A stretch of 64,000 nt of DNA from Leucocoprinus leucothites (lineage: Eukaryota > Basidiomycota > Agaricomycetes > Agaricales > Agaricaceae). Position numbers and translations under genes: made by a program. The number at the start of each line of letters is the position of its first letter. The first letter of the stretch is position 1. The notes below the pieces were generated by a model. The model searched no databases. It was given only the letters and a program-made list of their open reading frames with translations, and was not told the DNA's origin. This document shows positions 24,613-37,100 of the stretch, in pieces. The stretch is from NCBI GenBank assembly GCA_013368445.1, contig JAACJO010000012.1, positions 992,001 to 1,056,000 of the forward strand, written 5' to 3'.

Positions 24613-25169
24613 AATTACAGGTGGATAGTTTGAGGTGTTTAAGCCGGAAACTTGGAATGATATATCAGGAGTTAAAATCAGAGACTTCAAAAGTTTGAGA
24701 GGCGCAACCGTAGAGCAAGGTCTTCAGTCAAGCGTGACTGTCACGTCGAGTCATGACTTCTATCCTCCGACTGCCATGAACTCGCCATTCTTCCTCTCTG
24801 GTGATATGTACTACAAGTTTATAAAACACCAAGAGTCCTCCTTCCCCACCAGCCAAACGCTCTGAACTTTCTCCTAATACTGCTACTACCCCGGTTGTTG
24901 ATTTACCAACATATTACTTGATGGTCCACAATGCGCCAGGACAAAGTTTAAGTGTTTAAGCAATTGGGTTTTCGCACTCATTTAGTGCTTCCATCACAAA
25001 TACAAATACATTGGTCGCTGGGTTCCATGATACTACACAATTTAACCCAAGCCGGATTCGTTTCCTTCTCGCTCCGTGCACTAAATCATCCCCGCCGCTT
25101 TTTGCAACTTTACTTATTCAAAACCTCGTGGCTACCGACTAGTCCATTCTCGCTCGGGAGGGCGGCTTA
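24613..25169. other. Intergenic within module copy 1
   Basis: Lies between the MBIP-like start (24612) and the GH16-like stop (25170). The matching stretch in copy 3 is where the copia element inserted. No separate gene was seen. Confidence 0.5.
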
Positions 25170-26417
25170 TCAAACGTTGCAGACGTTGCCGGAAGCCATT
25201 GATGTCCAGCCTTTGAAAATCTCAATAGAGCGGATTTGGGTTATGGAATCTACAGTGGGAGGTCCGTTTGACCAACAGGGATCGCCGTTGCTCCATGTAT
25301 TCCAAACCCACGGACCAGCTTGCGAAGGGACCTGGGGAAGGTAAAACGGTTTGAGCTGACGTCAAGTGGATTAAGAGGGTATGCAGCGTACATTTGTCGT
25401 GAAGCGTGTTTTCAGTTGACCGTCGATATAAAAGGCTGTAGCCCCAGGTGACCACTGAAAACGAAGATGGTTAGTTCCTGATGTAATTTCTTGTGCCTTC
25501 AGAAGGTGGTCTCACGTCAATGCGATATTCTGTAGATCCTCGTGTATCAGGCAATGTAATCTCTCTGGTTTTAAACCCGGAAAACTACGCACCGTGGAAG
25601 TCAGCAGTGGGATCGAAAGTAAAAGTAATCCTTTTACTTATGCTTGACGTTCCTGGTATCACACCCTATAACGCGCTCCGGTGTCATTCCGAGACTTGTA
25701 TGTGTAAGGAAGAATGAAATACTGACCTGGTTCACAGCCCAAATGCCGGGTAGAACACAATCACTCCGACTCCAGATTGTACTAGTCAAAATCTCCCAGT
25801 CGATTTCCTGGTTATCATTCCCTACTCAAGGAACGTTTAAATCAATAATCGCCGCAAGAGTCGACAAAACAGTTGTCGTGATCGTCAAGCTTCTGGAGCA
25901 CTTACGATAAAAGAAGTTGCCTTCCACGACTCCAGGGGTTTTACTTGATTTCTGGACCGTTCGCGCGGATGCATATAGAAAGTGATCCTGGGTGGCCATC
26001 TCTGCACTTTGAACTCCACCGCTACCATGGTGTGCAGAGACTTTGAAGTTTAAAGCTCCACCCCTGCCTGTATATTTGAAGGCGTAAAGGCACGTGGAAA
26101 TCGTCCGCTGTTGACCTGGTGTTTGTTGGCGACTAATCCGTTGGAGCTATGTATGTCCCAGTCATGTTAGCCACCTACTTCCAAGTTTCTACTTTGACAA
26201 AGTAGACGAGGTATAGATACCTGAGCAGAGCACTAACGTTTGTTCCTGGAGTCACTCCCGAGAAGTCCACGAAAACCCTTTGAGTGAAGCCGCCTGGTGC
26301 GCCACTAACAACGTAGGTATCGCACGCTGTGCTGACAGTCGAAGGTACTTGCAGGGGCTCTTCCCTCAGAGCTAATACGACGAGAGCTGCTAGTGCTTTC
26401 GGAAGTTGGGGAAACAT
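25170..26417 (-). pseudogene. GH16-like secreted glucanase/lectin, copy 1, one-base frameshift
   Basis: Same exon layout as the intact copies at 29632 and 40258. The ATG at 26417 opens a signal peptide (MFPQLPKALAALVVLALREE), then CDTYVVSGAPGGFTQRVFVDFSGV. The catalytic-type motif NDNQEIDWEIL (ExDxE) and the C-terminal GPWVWNTWSNGDPCWSNGPP are intact, with TGA at 25170-25172. In exon 2, near 26058-26064, copy 1 is one base shorter than both other copies just after NIQAG. The frame then stops within two to three codons (TAA at 26050-26052), and the downstream sequence is clean in the shifted frame. Either a recent pseudogene or a sequence error. Confidence 0.75.
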
Positions 26418-27047
26418 GATTCCTTATGTGCTGATACGTGCTGCATACTACTTGGATCAAATTTATACTGCGTCGTTACGGTATGCGGCCTCTAGGGAGC
26501 TTCAATGTTGCATGTCAGGTTCTCTCCACATGAGAAAACCGTATGTCAGAGCGCGGGATGAAGTTACTGGTGCATTTCTATGGATTTGGAACACAAAGGG
26601 GAAATATTAATCAGCCCGCGTCAAGTGGAAATAGACTCTCGAACCTTGACATTGAAAGAAGATTTTTCTGAGCACTTGGCTTAGTCATTTGGTGAAACAC
26701 TGTCAGGAGGAATTGAAGCTGAAAAAGATCCACTTGGAATCCTCTATGATCCAATGGATGGTGTTGGTCGGATGTCCATGTCAGAAATCAAAGCCTGACA
26801 CCACTCCACCGCTCACAGTGGCTGGCAAAGTATGACAACATTGCTACGTCACCCACTTTTCGAGCATCGACATAGATAAATTCTAGCACATTTCATTCGA
26901 AGCATCCCCAATAGTTATTCAGACAGAAAATAAGGAGGAGCCATGAAGCGATGTTGAGATTGCGGCGTGCTGAGCAGGATAAGAGCGTTCATTCTAAGTC
27001 TACCGTAGACCGTAAATTCACAGACGTCTTCCTGTTCAATCGTATTC
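26418..27047. other. Upstream DNA of GH16 copy 1 and junction between modules 1 and 2
   Basis: No gene was seen. The stretch is homologous to 30887-31529. The module junction is near 26969, where sequence similar to 22711 begins again. Confidence 0.55.
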
Positions 27048-29258
27048 TCAGTCACTAAAATCTGCATTCTCTCCCATTGTCTGCTTAACCTCTAGCCTCT
27101 CAATCACAGCCCTCTGCAAGCTTGATTGGCATTCCGGGTCCTTGATCTTCCGGGGAAGGTCACTAGGGGCATGGAAGAGGAATATTGTTGATCAGCCTGG
27201 GAACCAGGGGCATTCGGCTCTTGCACATCTGCTTCCGAAGTTCGAAGATGGGGAGGAACAATGATCAGTGCTGCGTGAGGTGGTGGTGGCCACCGATGTA
27301 CGTCAAGTCAGAATGAGGTCTATCGAGCAGAATAGTCAAGAGAGCCCACGCCTCTGCTAGGCTGGTTGAAGTGAAGTGCTGCCCATGGAGGATACACTGG
27401 AGACAAATCCGGATCGGTGACTGCCAACGGAAGTACACCCGGGTTAAATCCAGATTTTACTCAGCTGTGTGAGCCGTGACCCAGCACCGATTCTATCCAA
27501 GAATCAAAATCGACAATTGGTTCGATGACGAGTAAAGGGCCTTGAATTAGGGCCGAAGACAGACGGGGAGCCTAAGAAAAACTGATTTGATGTTTCGTGG
27601 TCTTTGTATGATGCTTAGTTCGTGAAGATGCCTTTTGACTCTTCATTGAATCAACTGCATATTTCATTCCTACCTTAGAACATGTGGTATATCACGAACA
27701 AATTGAAGAGTCAATCTCGTGGATTGATTACTTGGTACCTTCGTGACCAGTCACCGAGCCGGCCTTGTCTCCAGTGATAGCCCTTCTCGAGCCTGAGAGC
27801 GTTATCTTCAATGAATTTGAGTTGTGACCGTAATGGCCTTGGTGGTGATAGAACTACGGCGAAAGCTCAGGCTTCGTTGCCGAAAGGGTCAAAGGCAAGG
27901 CGCAATACAGACCGTATCCGATTTCCAAGCGAGTCTCAATGTTTGACGTCATTGACAACCGCTCATCAACGCCAGGATGGTGTCTAGGAAATACCTCCTT
28001 GTCACTCGGTATAGCTATAAGCCCTTCAACTCACGCGGTGATCGCATCCTGCATCGCTAATTACTGGATATCTTTGTTTCTGGTCTCGGTCCGACGCAAA
28101 GGTCCCTCATCGTTCTTGACTATATCGTGCTTTCATCTGTGCATCACCCTCGCGTCCGTACGAGCACAAAAGGCTACAACGCCGTCTTCGGTAAAATCCC
28201 CACTTTCTTGAAGGCGTTTTCGCTTTTCTGATAAACTCGTAACGAATTCAGATCGGGTAGACGCGCCATTGCGGGCCCGATTTCGCGCAAGGAATGCTGA
28301 GATTTCTTTATTGATCTGAGGAAAGAATAGATGAGAGGGCTTCTAAATCGAAGCGATGGAAATACACACAGAACTCGGTGTATGAGACTTTTCACCGGAC
28401 GAAGGGTGGTTATAGTGACTCCAAAAATCGGATTAGTAATCCGATTTTTGTTCTTCTAGACGTTGACCAAATTCTGGCTCCGTAGAACCTTGAATTACCT
28501 TCAAGTCGTCATCCTCGTCAAGTCTCTTTCTCTCCCTGTCGGCGGCCGAAACGTCCGGGTTCTCTTAAGACATCATATGAGATTTTAATTTCGAAATATG
28601 GGTGGAACCGATGAAATACAGACCTTTAATCAAATTTGCAGAGCGATAGGAATCTTTGTTTCTCCCACTGGGCATTCATCAAGATCATGTCATACGGGGA
28701 TCCCTTGAGTACCTCTATCAACCCTGCATCCTTCAGAAAAAAACCAGGACTGCTTCACCCCAGTGTTCATAATTTGGTAGTGGTGGCGGCGGCGGCGAAG
28801 GAGAAGCAGAGGCCATGTGCCGCCTGTCGTCGAGTTCCATTTTCATCGAAGTAGGGGTCATTTGTGGAAGCGAGATGGCTGCGGAAGCCGTATGGTTATT
28901 TGGGCTAGATGTAGGCACAGAAATAACGGGTGCCGTTGTAATTGTAGCAATGGCGGAGGCGGCCGTGGTATTCACTCTTACAATAGCGAGTCTGGTATGG
29001 AGCATTGGCAGGTTGAGAATAGTGTAGCTGGCGGAATGGCAGAAGCACCTCCAGGATACAGAGTGTTCATGGGCCAGGCATTTTTCCAGTACGTTGGATA
29101 TGGTTGTTATGCATTCGTTACTGGGGGTACGTAGGGGTTTTGATTCTTGTGTGGTTTCGCAGAAGTGGTAATATTCGTATTTCCAGAGTCTGGTAGATGA
29201 TTCGTGTCTGGTGCCTTTCAGCCATTTAAGAAGACTTTGCAGTAGGACCAGAAGCCAT
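27048..29258 (-). pseudogene. MBIP-like pseudogene, module copy 2
   Basis: Alignable to the intact gene at 22789-24612 along its length. Lesions: the codon after MASGPTAKSS is TAA (about 29226-29228). A T-rich two-base expansion near 28737-28745 shifts frame in the block that reads RVFLKDAGL in copy 1. A 382-base element at 27395-27776 interrupts the codons for the KDYPPW motif. Many silent-looking and missense differences also separate it from copy 1. It cannot encode the full protein. Confidence 0.85.
27395..27776. mobile_element. 382-bp non-autonomous DNA transposon with CACTG terminal inverted repeats
   Basis: The ends are CACTGGAGACAA and TTGTCTCCAGTG. Read inward, the two ends agree over about 28 bases with three mismatches (CACTGGAGACAA..CCGG.TCGGTGACTG). 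The 3-base ATA at 27392-27394 is repeated at 27777-27779. Copies 1 and 3 of the module lack this insert, so they show the empty site. No transposase-like ORF is inside. CACT ends with a 3-base duplication are the pattern of CACTA/EnSpm-type elements, so this is probably a miniature derivative of one; the superfamily call is inference. Confidence 0.85.
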
Positions 29259-29631
29259 AATCACAGGTGGATTTGAGGTTTTCAAGCTAGAAACTTGGAA
29301 TGATATATTGACAGTTCAAGTTCAAAGAGGCGCAACAGACCGTGATGTTCGGTCAAGCGTGACAGTCATACCGTGTCACGATTCTCGTCCTCCTCCTGCC
29401 ATGAGCTCGCCATCCTTCAGCGCCAGCTCTCTCTAGGGAGCGCTTCCATCACGAATATAAATACATTGATCGCCAGGCTCCATCAAAATTGATATAATAC
29501 TACACATTTTAACTCAAACCAGACCTGTTTCTTTCCTTCTCCATATACTAGTGCGTCTCCGCGCTTTTTACGACTTAACATGTTCGAAAGTGGCTACCGG
29601 CTAGTCCATTCTCACTCGGGAGGATGGCTTT
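29259..29631. other. Intergenic within module copy 2
   Basis: Equivalent of 24613-25169 in copy 1 but shorter. No gene was seen. Confidence 0.5.
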
Positions 29632-30886
29632 TCAAGCGATGCAAATGTTACCAGAAATTGTCGATGTCCAGCCTTTGAAAATCTCGATAGAGCGATATTG
29701 GGTTATGGAATCTGTGGTGGGAGGTCCGTTGGACCAGCAGGGGTTCCCGTTGCTCCACGTGTTCCAGAGCCACGGGCCAGCTTGCGAAGGGACCTGGGGA
29801 AGTACAACGGTTTGAGCTGATGTTAAGTGGATTGAGAGGGTATGCAGCGTACATTTGTCGTGAAGCGTGTTTTCCGTTGGCCGTCGATATAGAAGGCTGT
29901 AGCCCCAGGCGACCACTGGAAACGAAGATGGTTAGTTCCTGATGTAATTCTTTATGCCCAGTAGGTGATCTCACGTCAATGCGATATTCTACAGACCCTC
30001 GGGTATTAGGAAATGTAATCTCTCTGGTTCAAAACCTGGAAGAGTTAAAACTACGCACCATGGAAGTCGGCAGTGGGATCGAAAGTAAACGGAATCCTTT
30101 CGCTTGTGCTTGACTGCCCTGGCGTCACGGCCTATGGCGTATTCCAGTGTTATTTTGATTCTCATGTGTGCATGAAAGGATGAAATCCTGACCTGATTCA
30201 CAGCCCAAATGCCAGATAGAACACATTCACTACGATTCCAAATTGTGCTGGTCAAAATCTCCCAATCAATTTCCTGGTTATCATTCCCTACCCGACCAAC
30301 GTTCGAATCAGCAACCGCCGAAAAGTGCCGATACAACAGTTGTCGTAATCGTCAAGCTCCTAGAGCACTTACGATAAAAGAAGTTGCCTTCTACGACGCC
30401 AGGGGTTTTGCTTGACTTCTGGACCGTTCGCACAGATGCATATCGGAAACGATCCTGCGTGCCCATCACTGCACCTTGAACTGGGCCGCTACCGGTGTAT
30501 GCAGAAACTTTCAAGTTCAAAGCCCCGTCTCCTGCCAGTATGTTTGAAGGTGTAAGGGTGTATGAAAATGGTTCGCTTTTGACCTGGTAACTGTAATCGG
30601 CTAAGCCGTTGGAGCTATGTATGTCCCTCTCATGTTAACCATCTGCTTTGAAGTTTCTACTTTGATGAAGCGGATGGTATAGATACCTGAGCAGAGCGCT
30701 AACGTTTATTCCGGGAGTCACCCCTGAGAAATCCACGAAAACCCTTTCGGTGAAACCGCCTGGTACGTCATTGACGAGGTAGATATCGCACGCTGTCGTT
30801 GGGTCGACAGTGGAAGGCGCTTGCAAGCGCTTTTCCCCCAGAGCCAGGGCGACGAGAGCTGCTAGTGCTTTGGATAGAGGTGACAT
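29632..30886 (-). CDS. GH16-like secreted glucanase/lectin, copy 2, intact
   Basis: The ATG at 30886 opens MSPLSKALAALVALALGEK, a signal peptide, then TTACDIYLVNDVPGG and ERVFVDFSGVTPG. Exon 2 reads SNGLADYSYQVKSEPFSY on to NLKVSAYTGSGPVQ and KTPGVVEGNFFY. Exon 3 carries NDNQEIDWEILTSTI, with the ExDxE catalytic pattern of GH16 glycoside hydrolases. Later exons give PFTFDPTADFH, YRID, WSPGATAFYIDGQ and PSQAGPWLWNTWSNGNP. The stop is at 29632-29634. All introns (about five) have GT-AG ends. Substrate is unknown; fungal GH16 enzymes act on beta-glucans or transfer chains in the wall. Expected to be secreted or at the wall. Confidence 0.8.
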
Positions 30887-31529
30887 GTTTTATGATGGGC
30901 TGATAGCCTACATGCTGCATGCTACTTGGGTCAAATTTATACTGTGTCGTTCCGGTACGCGGTCTCTGGACAGCTTCAATGTTCTACGTCAGGTTCTCTC
31001 CACATGAGAAAGCTATGTTAGAGCGCGGGATGAAGTTACTGGGGTATTTCTATGTATTATGTAAAGGGGAATATTAATCAAATTGCGTCAAGTGGAAGTA
31101 GACTCTCCAACATTGACAGTGAAAGAAGACGGTCTTGCGGAGCACCTGGCTGGATCGTTTGATGAAAAACTGTCAGGGGGAATTGAAGCTGAAAAAAGAT
31201 CCACTTAGAATCCTCAATGATCCAATGAATGGCGTTGGTCGGATGTCCATGTCAGAAATCCAAGCCTGACACCACTCCGCCACTCACAGTGGCTGGCGAA
31301 ACATGACAATATTGCTATGTCATCTACTTGTATGAGCTTCAACATAGATAAGCATATTTCATCCTAAGCATCTCCAATAGCCTATTCAAAGAGAAAAGGG
31401 GAGAAAACCATGAAATGGTGTTGAAATTGTGGCGCGCTGAACAGGGTAGGAACGCTCAATCTAATTCCACTGTGGACCGTAAGCTCACAGACATCCCCCT
31501 GTTCAGCCGTATTCTCAACCACCGTATTC
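30887..31529. other. Upstream DNA of GH16 copy 2 and junction between modules 2 and 3
   Basis: No gene was seen. Homologous to 26418-27047, with the module junction near 31437. Confidence 0.5.
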
Positions 31530-33272
31530 TCAACCACCACTATCTGCGTTCCCTCTCACTGCCCGCTTAACCTCCAACCTCTCCACGACAGCCTTCTGCA
31601 AGCTCAATTTCGTATTCCGGGCTCTGAACCCCCGGGAAGGGCCATCGAAGGCGCAGAAGGGGAACCTTGTTGACCTGTCTGTAAACCAGGGCAATTCGGA
31701 ATTTGCATGTCTCCCGAACTCCGATGATGGGGAGGAACAATAATTATGTTGCACGAGGTGGTGGTAGCCACTGATATAAGTCAAGTCAGAATGAGGTCGA
31801 TCTAGCTAGAGTAATGGAGAGGGCTTACACCTCAGTTAGGCTGGTTGAAGTGAAGTACTGCCTATGGAAGATAGTCCTTCTCGAGTCTGATAATGTGGTC
31901 TTCGATGAATTTTTGTTGCAACCACAGTGTTCTTGGTGGCAGAATTGTGACGGACGCTCAGGCCTCAGGCTTCTGCCGCTGCCAGCGGGAGAGTAAAGGG
32001 TAAGACGCAACGCGGACCGTATCTAACTGCCAAGCGAGTCTCAATGTTTGACAGTCGTTCATCCACACCAGAATGGTGTCTAGAAAATGCCTCCTGGCCC
32101 TCGGCATAACTATAGGCCCTTCAGGCCGCGCGGCGACGGTGCTTGGATCCTCCTTCGTCCATTGCTGGATATCCTTTCTCTGGCCTTGATCCGACGCAGA
32201 GGTCTCATACTTCACCTGTGCATTACGATCGATCGATCTCGCATCCGTACGAGCACAAGAGTTTATTATACCATCTTCAGGAAAATCCTCGTCCTTCTGA
32301 AGGCGTTTTCGCTTTTCTAGTAAGCTCGGTTCACATCGGCTAGACGTGTCATTGCGGACGCAATTTTGCGCAAGGAATGCTGGGATTCCTCTATTAACCT
32401 AGGAAACGAACAATGGATGAGAAGGGTTCTAAATCACAGAAGTAATCAAAATACGCATAGAACTACGTGCCTTTGGCCCCGGTCGAAAGGTGGACATAAT
32501 CCAATTTTCGTTCTTCTAAACTTCAAACGACTTCTGGCTCCGTAGAATTTTGAAGTGCCTTCACGCCGTCATCCTCGTCGAGTTCTCTTCCTTTCCCTTT
32601 TGGCAACTGAAACACCCGAGTAGTCTTAAAAGCGCACCATATGAGCTTTTCATTTCGAATCATTAAGTGGAACCGAGGAAAAACATACGTCAAAGCCACT
32701 CATCAATTTTCGCAGAGTGATAGAAATCTTTATTTTCTTCCACTGGGCGTTCATCATAAGCGTATTACACTCGAATCCCTTGAGTGCCTGTATCAGTCCT
32801 GCACTCTTCAAAAACACCCGGACTGCTTCACTCCAGTGTTCATGATTTGGTAGTGGTGGCGGTGGCGGCGAGGGAGAAGTAGAAGACATGTTCCGTCTTT
32901 CGTCGATCTCCGTTTTCATGAGAGTGGGGGCCACTTGCGGAACCGAGATAGCTGCGGAAGCCGTATAGTTGTTCGAGCTAGATGTAGACGCAAAAGTAGC
33001 GGGTGCCGTTGCAGTTGTAGTTGCTATATGTGCGGCGGCGGCGGCGGCCGTGGTGTTCACTGGCGACACTAATAGTGAGTCTGGTATGAAGCATGGGCCA
33101 GGCATTTTGCTAGTAGATTTGGTATGGTTGTTGTGCATTTGCCAGAGATGCGTAGAGGTTTGATACTGATGTGGTTTCACTAAAGTGGTGGTATTCGTAT
33201 TTCCAGGTTCTGACGTGTCTGTTCAGCCATCTCAAAAGACTCTGCAGCAGGGGGAGGGGGTCCAGAAGTCAT
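31530..33272 (-). pseudogene. MBIP-like pseudogene, module copy 3
   Basis: Starts MTSGPPPPAAESFEMAEQ at 33272 and ends like the intact gene (VERLEVKRAV..NADSGG, stop at 31530). Lesions: a frame change near 33185-33195 gives a stop at about residue 31. About 60 bases of the Tyr/Pro-rich part are missing around 33075-33110. The Trp codon in the DYPPWA motif is TAG (31862-31864). The middle block (HEHWSEAVRVFLKSAGLIQAL) remains readable. Confidence 0.82.
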
Positions 33273-33765
33273 GATTATATGTGGGTAGCTTGAGTTGTTC
33301 AAGCTGTAAACTTGGAATGGCATATCGCCGGAGACTTGAAAGCTTGTCAGCAAAGGTAATGGGTACAACAGGCATAGCAGCTACAGAATGATAGCCCAAG
33401 GTGTTGGTCACGTAGAGTCACGACGTCTGTCCTCTACTGCCATGAGCTCGCCATAGTTACTGTCCACTCTAACTTTCGCCCTTCCTCCTTTCCGGTGATC
33501 CATACCGCAAGTTTCTGAATCGCCAAGATGGCTCCTTCTTAGGTCGACAAGCGCTCAGTGCTTTCGCCCACTACGGCTACCACCTTGTTCATGATTTACC
33601 AATCACACCACACACTCAGGCTACTCGTACATAACGCGCCAGGACACGGATTAAGCGCCTAGTCAATTGGATCTTCGCATTCATTTAGTGCCTCCACAAA
33701 CGCAGATCTATTGATCACCGGATTCCATCAAAAATGATGATGCTAAGCAACTCGAACCGGACTTG
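33273..33765. other. Intergenic left of the retrotransposon
   Basis: Upstream DNA of the MBIP-like pseudogene of copy 3, homologous to part of 24613-25169. No gene was seen. Confidence 0.5.
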
Positions 33766-33770
33766 TTTCT
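33766..33770. repeat. Target-site duplication TTTCT (left)
   Basis: TTTCT directly precedes the left LTR (TGTCGAAG) and recurs at 40149-40153 directly after the right LTR (..TCAACA). The same bases lie once at the matching point of the unoccupied copies. Confidence 0.9.
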
Positions 33771-34143
33771 TGTCGAAGCAGCAACGGGGAGCGTAGCGGT
33801 GAAGGTAGACGACGAGGTCAGTACTCACTTTACTAGGCAGTTAGTCTGTTATGGGAGTAGGTTCGAGGTAGTAGTTGCGACTGAGTAGATAGAATTGACT
33901 GTAGAATAACGAAGAAAATACAAGGTATTTATACTAAAGAGTTCGAATAATTCTACTATAAAGAGGGTATTACACACTCGTTTCGAGGTGGTAAAGGGTA
34001 TAGGTAAAACGTATAGTAAAACATGTAAGGTCCGCACGAAGTATCGGTGCGTGAGCATAATGGTATCTAATAATAGAATGCATGTTTCATAATTGAGAGT
34101 GAACACGAACGTAGCAGCGTGTAAACGCGCATGTGATTCAACA
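33771..34143 (-). repeat. 3' LTR of the copia element
   Basis: 373 bases. Base for base it reads the same as 39776-40148 on visual comparison. Coding-strand ends are TGTTGAAT and CTTCGACA. Confidence 0.93.
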
Positions 34144-34155
34144 CTCCTCCTCACT
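34144..34155 (-). other. Polypurine tract of the copia element
   Basis: On the coding strand AGTGAGGAGGAG lies directly next to the 3' LTR, the expected place for the plus-strand primer. Confidence 0.75.
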
Positions 34156-34196
34156 CGAAATGGCGGGAGATGCATAATTGAGCGGCTATAAGAGCG

Positions 34197-37100
34197 CTAA
34201 AGAAATTCAATACCCAGAGAATAAACAAATTTATTGAAGAGAATTGAACCGAGGTTTTTCGTCAGAATATCGGCAGGGTTGTTTGAGCCCTCGATAAATT
34301 CCAACTCAACGGAACCTTCTTCGACGATATCTCTGATATAGTGATATCGTATATCAATATGCTTCGAGCGTTTTTCTTGAACAGGGTTCTCGCTCCAGAA
34401 GATAGATCCGATATTATCACCATAGAGAATCGGAGCAGGAATTTTAAAACCTATCTCTTCGAGAAGTTGTCGAATCCACATCAGCTGGCGGCTGCAATCA
34501 GATAGCGCCATATACTCAGCTTCAGTAGATGACAAAGCGACAGTTTTCTGCTTGCGGCTGAGCCAGCTTACAGGTCCACGCGCTATTGTAACAAAGTTAC
34601 CTGTGACAGATCGTCGAGACTGTCCGTCTTGCGCCCAATCACTATCAGAACAAGCGATGACGGCCTGATTAGAAGCTCCATCAAAGACAAGTCGATAATT
34701 GCGCGTTGATCGCAAATATTGCAGCACATGGAGTCCAGCCCGGAAGTGCGCATTAGAAGGGGCGGCAGATTGCTGGGAGAGTTTGACAACCGCGAAGGAT
34801 ATGTCAGGTCTCGATCCGATCATAAGATACATCAGCGATCCGACTAACTGTTGGTAACGAGTTCTAAACTTAGGATCTACCTTATCGACATAGGGTTCGA
34901 AGACAAATCCTGATGGCAGCGGAGTGAATTTCGCGCCTTTAGGGATATCAAACTTCTCAAGAACCTTATCGAGGTATTTCACTTGATCTACATAGAGTTT
35001 TCTCTCTTTTCGATCGCGTGATATGTTCATGCCTAGGAACTCAGAAAGTTCACCTTGATCACGACATTCCCAAGTAGTCATGAATTTTTGCTTCAACTCA
35101 GAGAGGAGCAGGGAATTCTTTTTACCCATAAAGAAGACATCATCCACATAAACGACCGCAAAGACACGCTCGCCGGTCTTGGGATGTGTAAAATGATAAA
35201 CGCCAGCGTCGGACTTACAGCGCTTGAATCCAAGTTTCAGCATCGATGAAGTGAGTGCTTTCCACCAAGATAAGCCGGCTTGTTTTAGACCGTAGATCGC
35301 TTTGCGTAATCTCCAGACTTTCTTCTCATGGCCAGGAAGTCGGAATCCTTCTGGCTGTTCCATATAGATCTCTTCATCCAGATCGCCATATAAATAGGCT
35401 GTTTTGACGTCAACAGAGTGAAGGTCAAAGTCCTCAAGCGCTGCAATGCCAAGAAGTAGGCGCGCGGTCTCATATCGGACAACTGGAGAAAAGAGTTCAT
35501 CGAAGTCGATTCCCTCGATCTGGGAGAACCCTTTCGCAACAAGGCGAGAGCGATAGCGATTATCGGACTTGATGTTATAAACCCATCTATTTTTAATAGC
35601 TCTTCTTCCTTTTGGGAGATCAACGAGCTCGTATACACCACGCTTGTGAAGCGCGTCTAATTCCTCAAGCATCGCTTTTTGCCATTTGGTTTGAGAATCA
35701 GCATCTAAGTTCGCGATATCTCGAAACTGTTCGGGAACTGGCCCGTTGGCGCGTTGTGCGAGAAGGAAATCGACTAATTTTACCCCCCCTTCCTTCACGA
35801 ACTTCGCAAAATCGGTAGATGACGGTTTAGTGTCGATACTACTATCCGGGTGAGGGATATTCCAATTTCGTAATCTGTTCCGAGCTTCCTCATCGGAAAT
35901 TGCTCCAGGAATAGGTCGATATTGGGCACGATTGCGCGGTAAGTTAGGATTGAGTTCCCTATATCGTCGGATGACATCAAGAGGGTCGCTCCTATCACCA
36001 TACACATTTCCTGGTCTGTTCGGAGGTTGAACATTTCGCCTAGGACGGCGGTTTTCACGTTCGGTGACCCAGCGGTCGAGCCGTTCTAATGCATCAAGGT
36101 CATCTTGGACCGAAGGTCGCGGTGGCAGTACCTCGGGTGGAGTGGGAGACCGAGCACGTTTACGTGGACCAGGTTCTTTTCGCGAAGGTCCCGGAGAAGG
36201 AGGTAACTCAACTTCTTCTTCCTCTTCTTTTGGATCGCGATCTTCAGGATCAGCGTAAGAAAGAGGTGGGCTTGGCGATCTAGGAGGTGAAGGTGTTTTA
36301 GGGCGTGGAGGAGCACGAGGTGAAGGCGCACGAGGCGGCTCTCCTCCTCGAGGTGCAGGCGGATGGTCTATATTTGGAACATTCGGAGTAGTCGAGATAG
36401 GAGGAATCTCAGCGCGAGGCGGCTCGGGGTAAACCGCGGGTTTTTGGTCTGGACATTTTGGGAACATCTTTTCATCAAAGATGACAGTCGGCGAGATAAA
36501 CTCAGCGTTCCCTCGAGTATGGCGGAGAAAGATGTAATTCTTCTCCCGATCATATCCAACGAAGATCATCAGTTCAGATTTCGCAGATAATTTATTCGGG
36601 CGCATTTCGTCCGGAAGGAACACATATGCAGCACAACCGAATACTCGTAGGTGACTGATGTCAGGTTTATGTCCATGTACTAACTCAAACGGAGTTTTCC
36701 ATTGGATGCGGTTCATCGATGTGCGATTGTAGATGTGGGTTGCGGTGTTAATCGCGAAATCCCACCATGAATCTGGAAGACACGCGTGAAGTCGCATGGC
36801 TTGCGCCTTCTCATGCAGTGTTCGATTCAATCTTTCTGCTCGCCCGTTCTGTTGATGGACGCGGGGCGCACTCGGTGTGAACTCAATCCCTTTCACCCTA
36901 AGATAATCTTGCAGGGTACCTGCTACGAATTCTCCTCCTCGATCGGATGTGAATCGACGAATCGATTTGCCAAATTGGTTCTGGACGTAAGTCAGAAGCT
37001 CAACCATGCGGGGAGCTGCTTCAGCTTTTGATCGCAGAAGCACCACGTGGGCAAATGAGGAGTAATCGTCCAATAAGGTCATGACCCATTTGTACTTGTG

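Larger units (their letters stand above)
22711..26968. repeat. Tandem module copy 1 (MBIP-like gene + GH16-like gene)
   Basis: First of three diverged direct copies. Homology to copies 2 and 3 begins near 22711 (ctgagtaggg..) and runs through the MBIP-like gene, the intergenic stretch, the GH16-like gene and its upstream DNA. Edges are judged by eye to within a few tens of bases. Unit length is about 4.26 kb. Confidence 0.8.
26969..31436. repeat. Tandem module copy 2 (MBIP-like pseudogene + GH16-like gene)
   Basis: Second direct copy. It is about 4.47 kb, of which 382 bases plus a 3-base duplication are an inserted element. Gene order and strand are as in copy 1. Edges were judged by eye. 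Confidence 0.8.
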
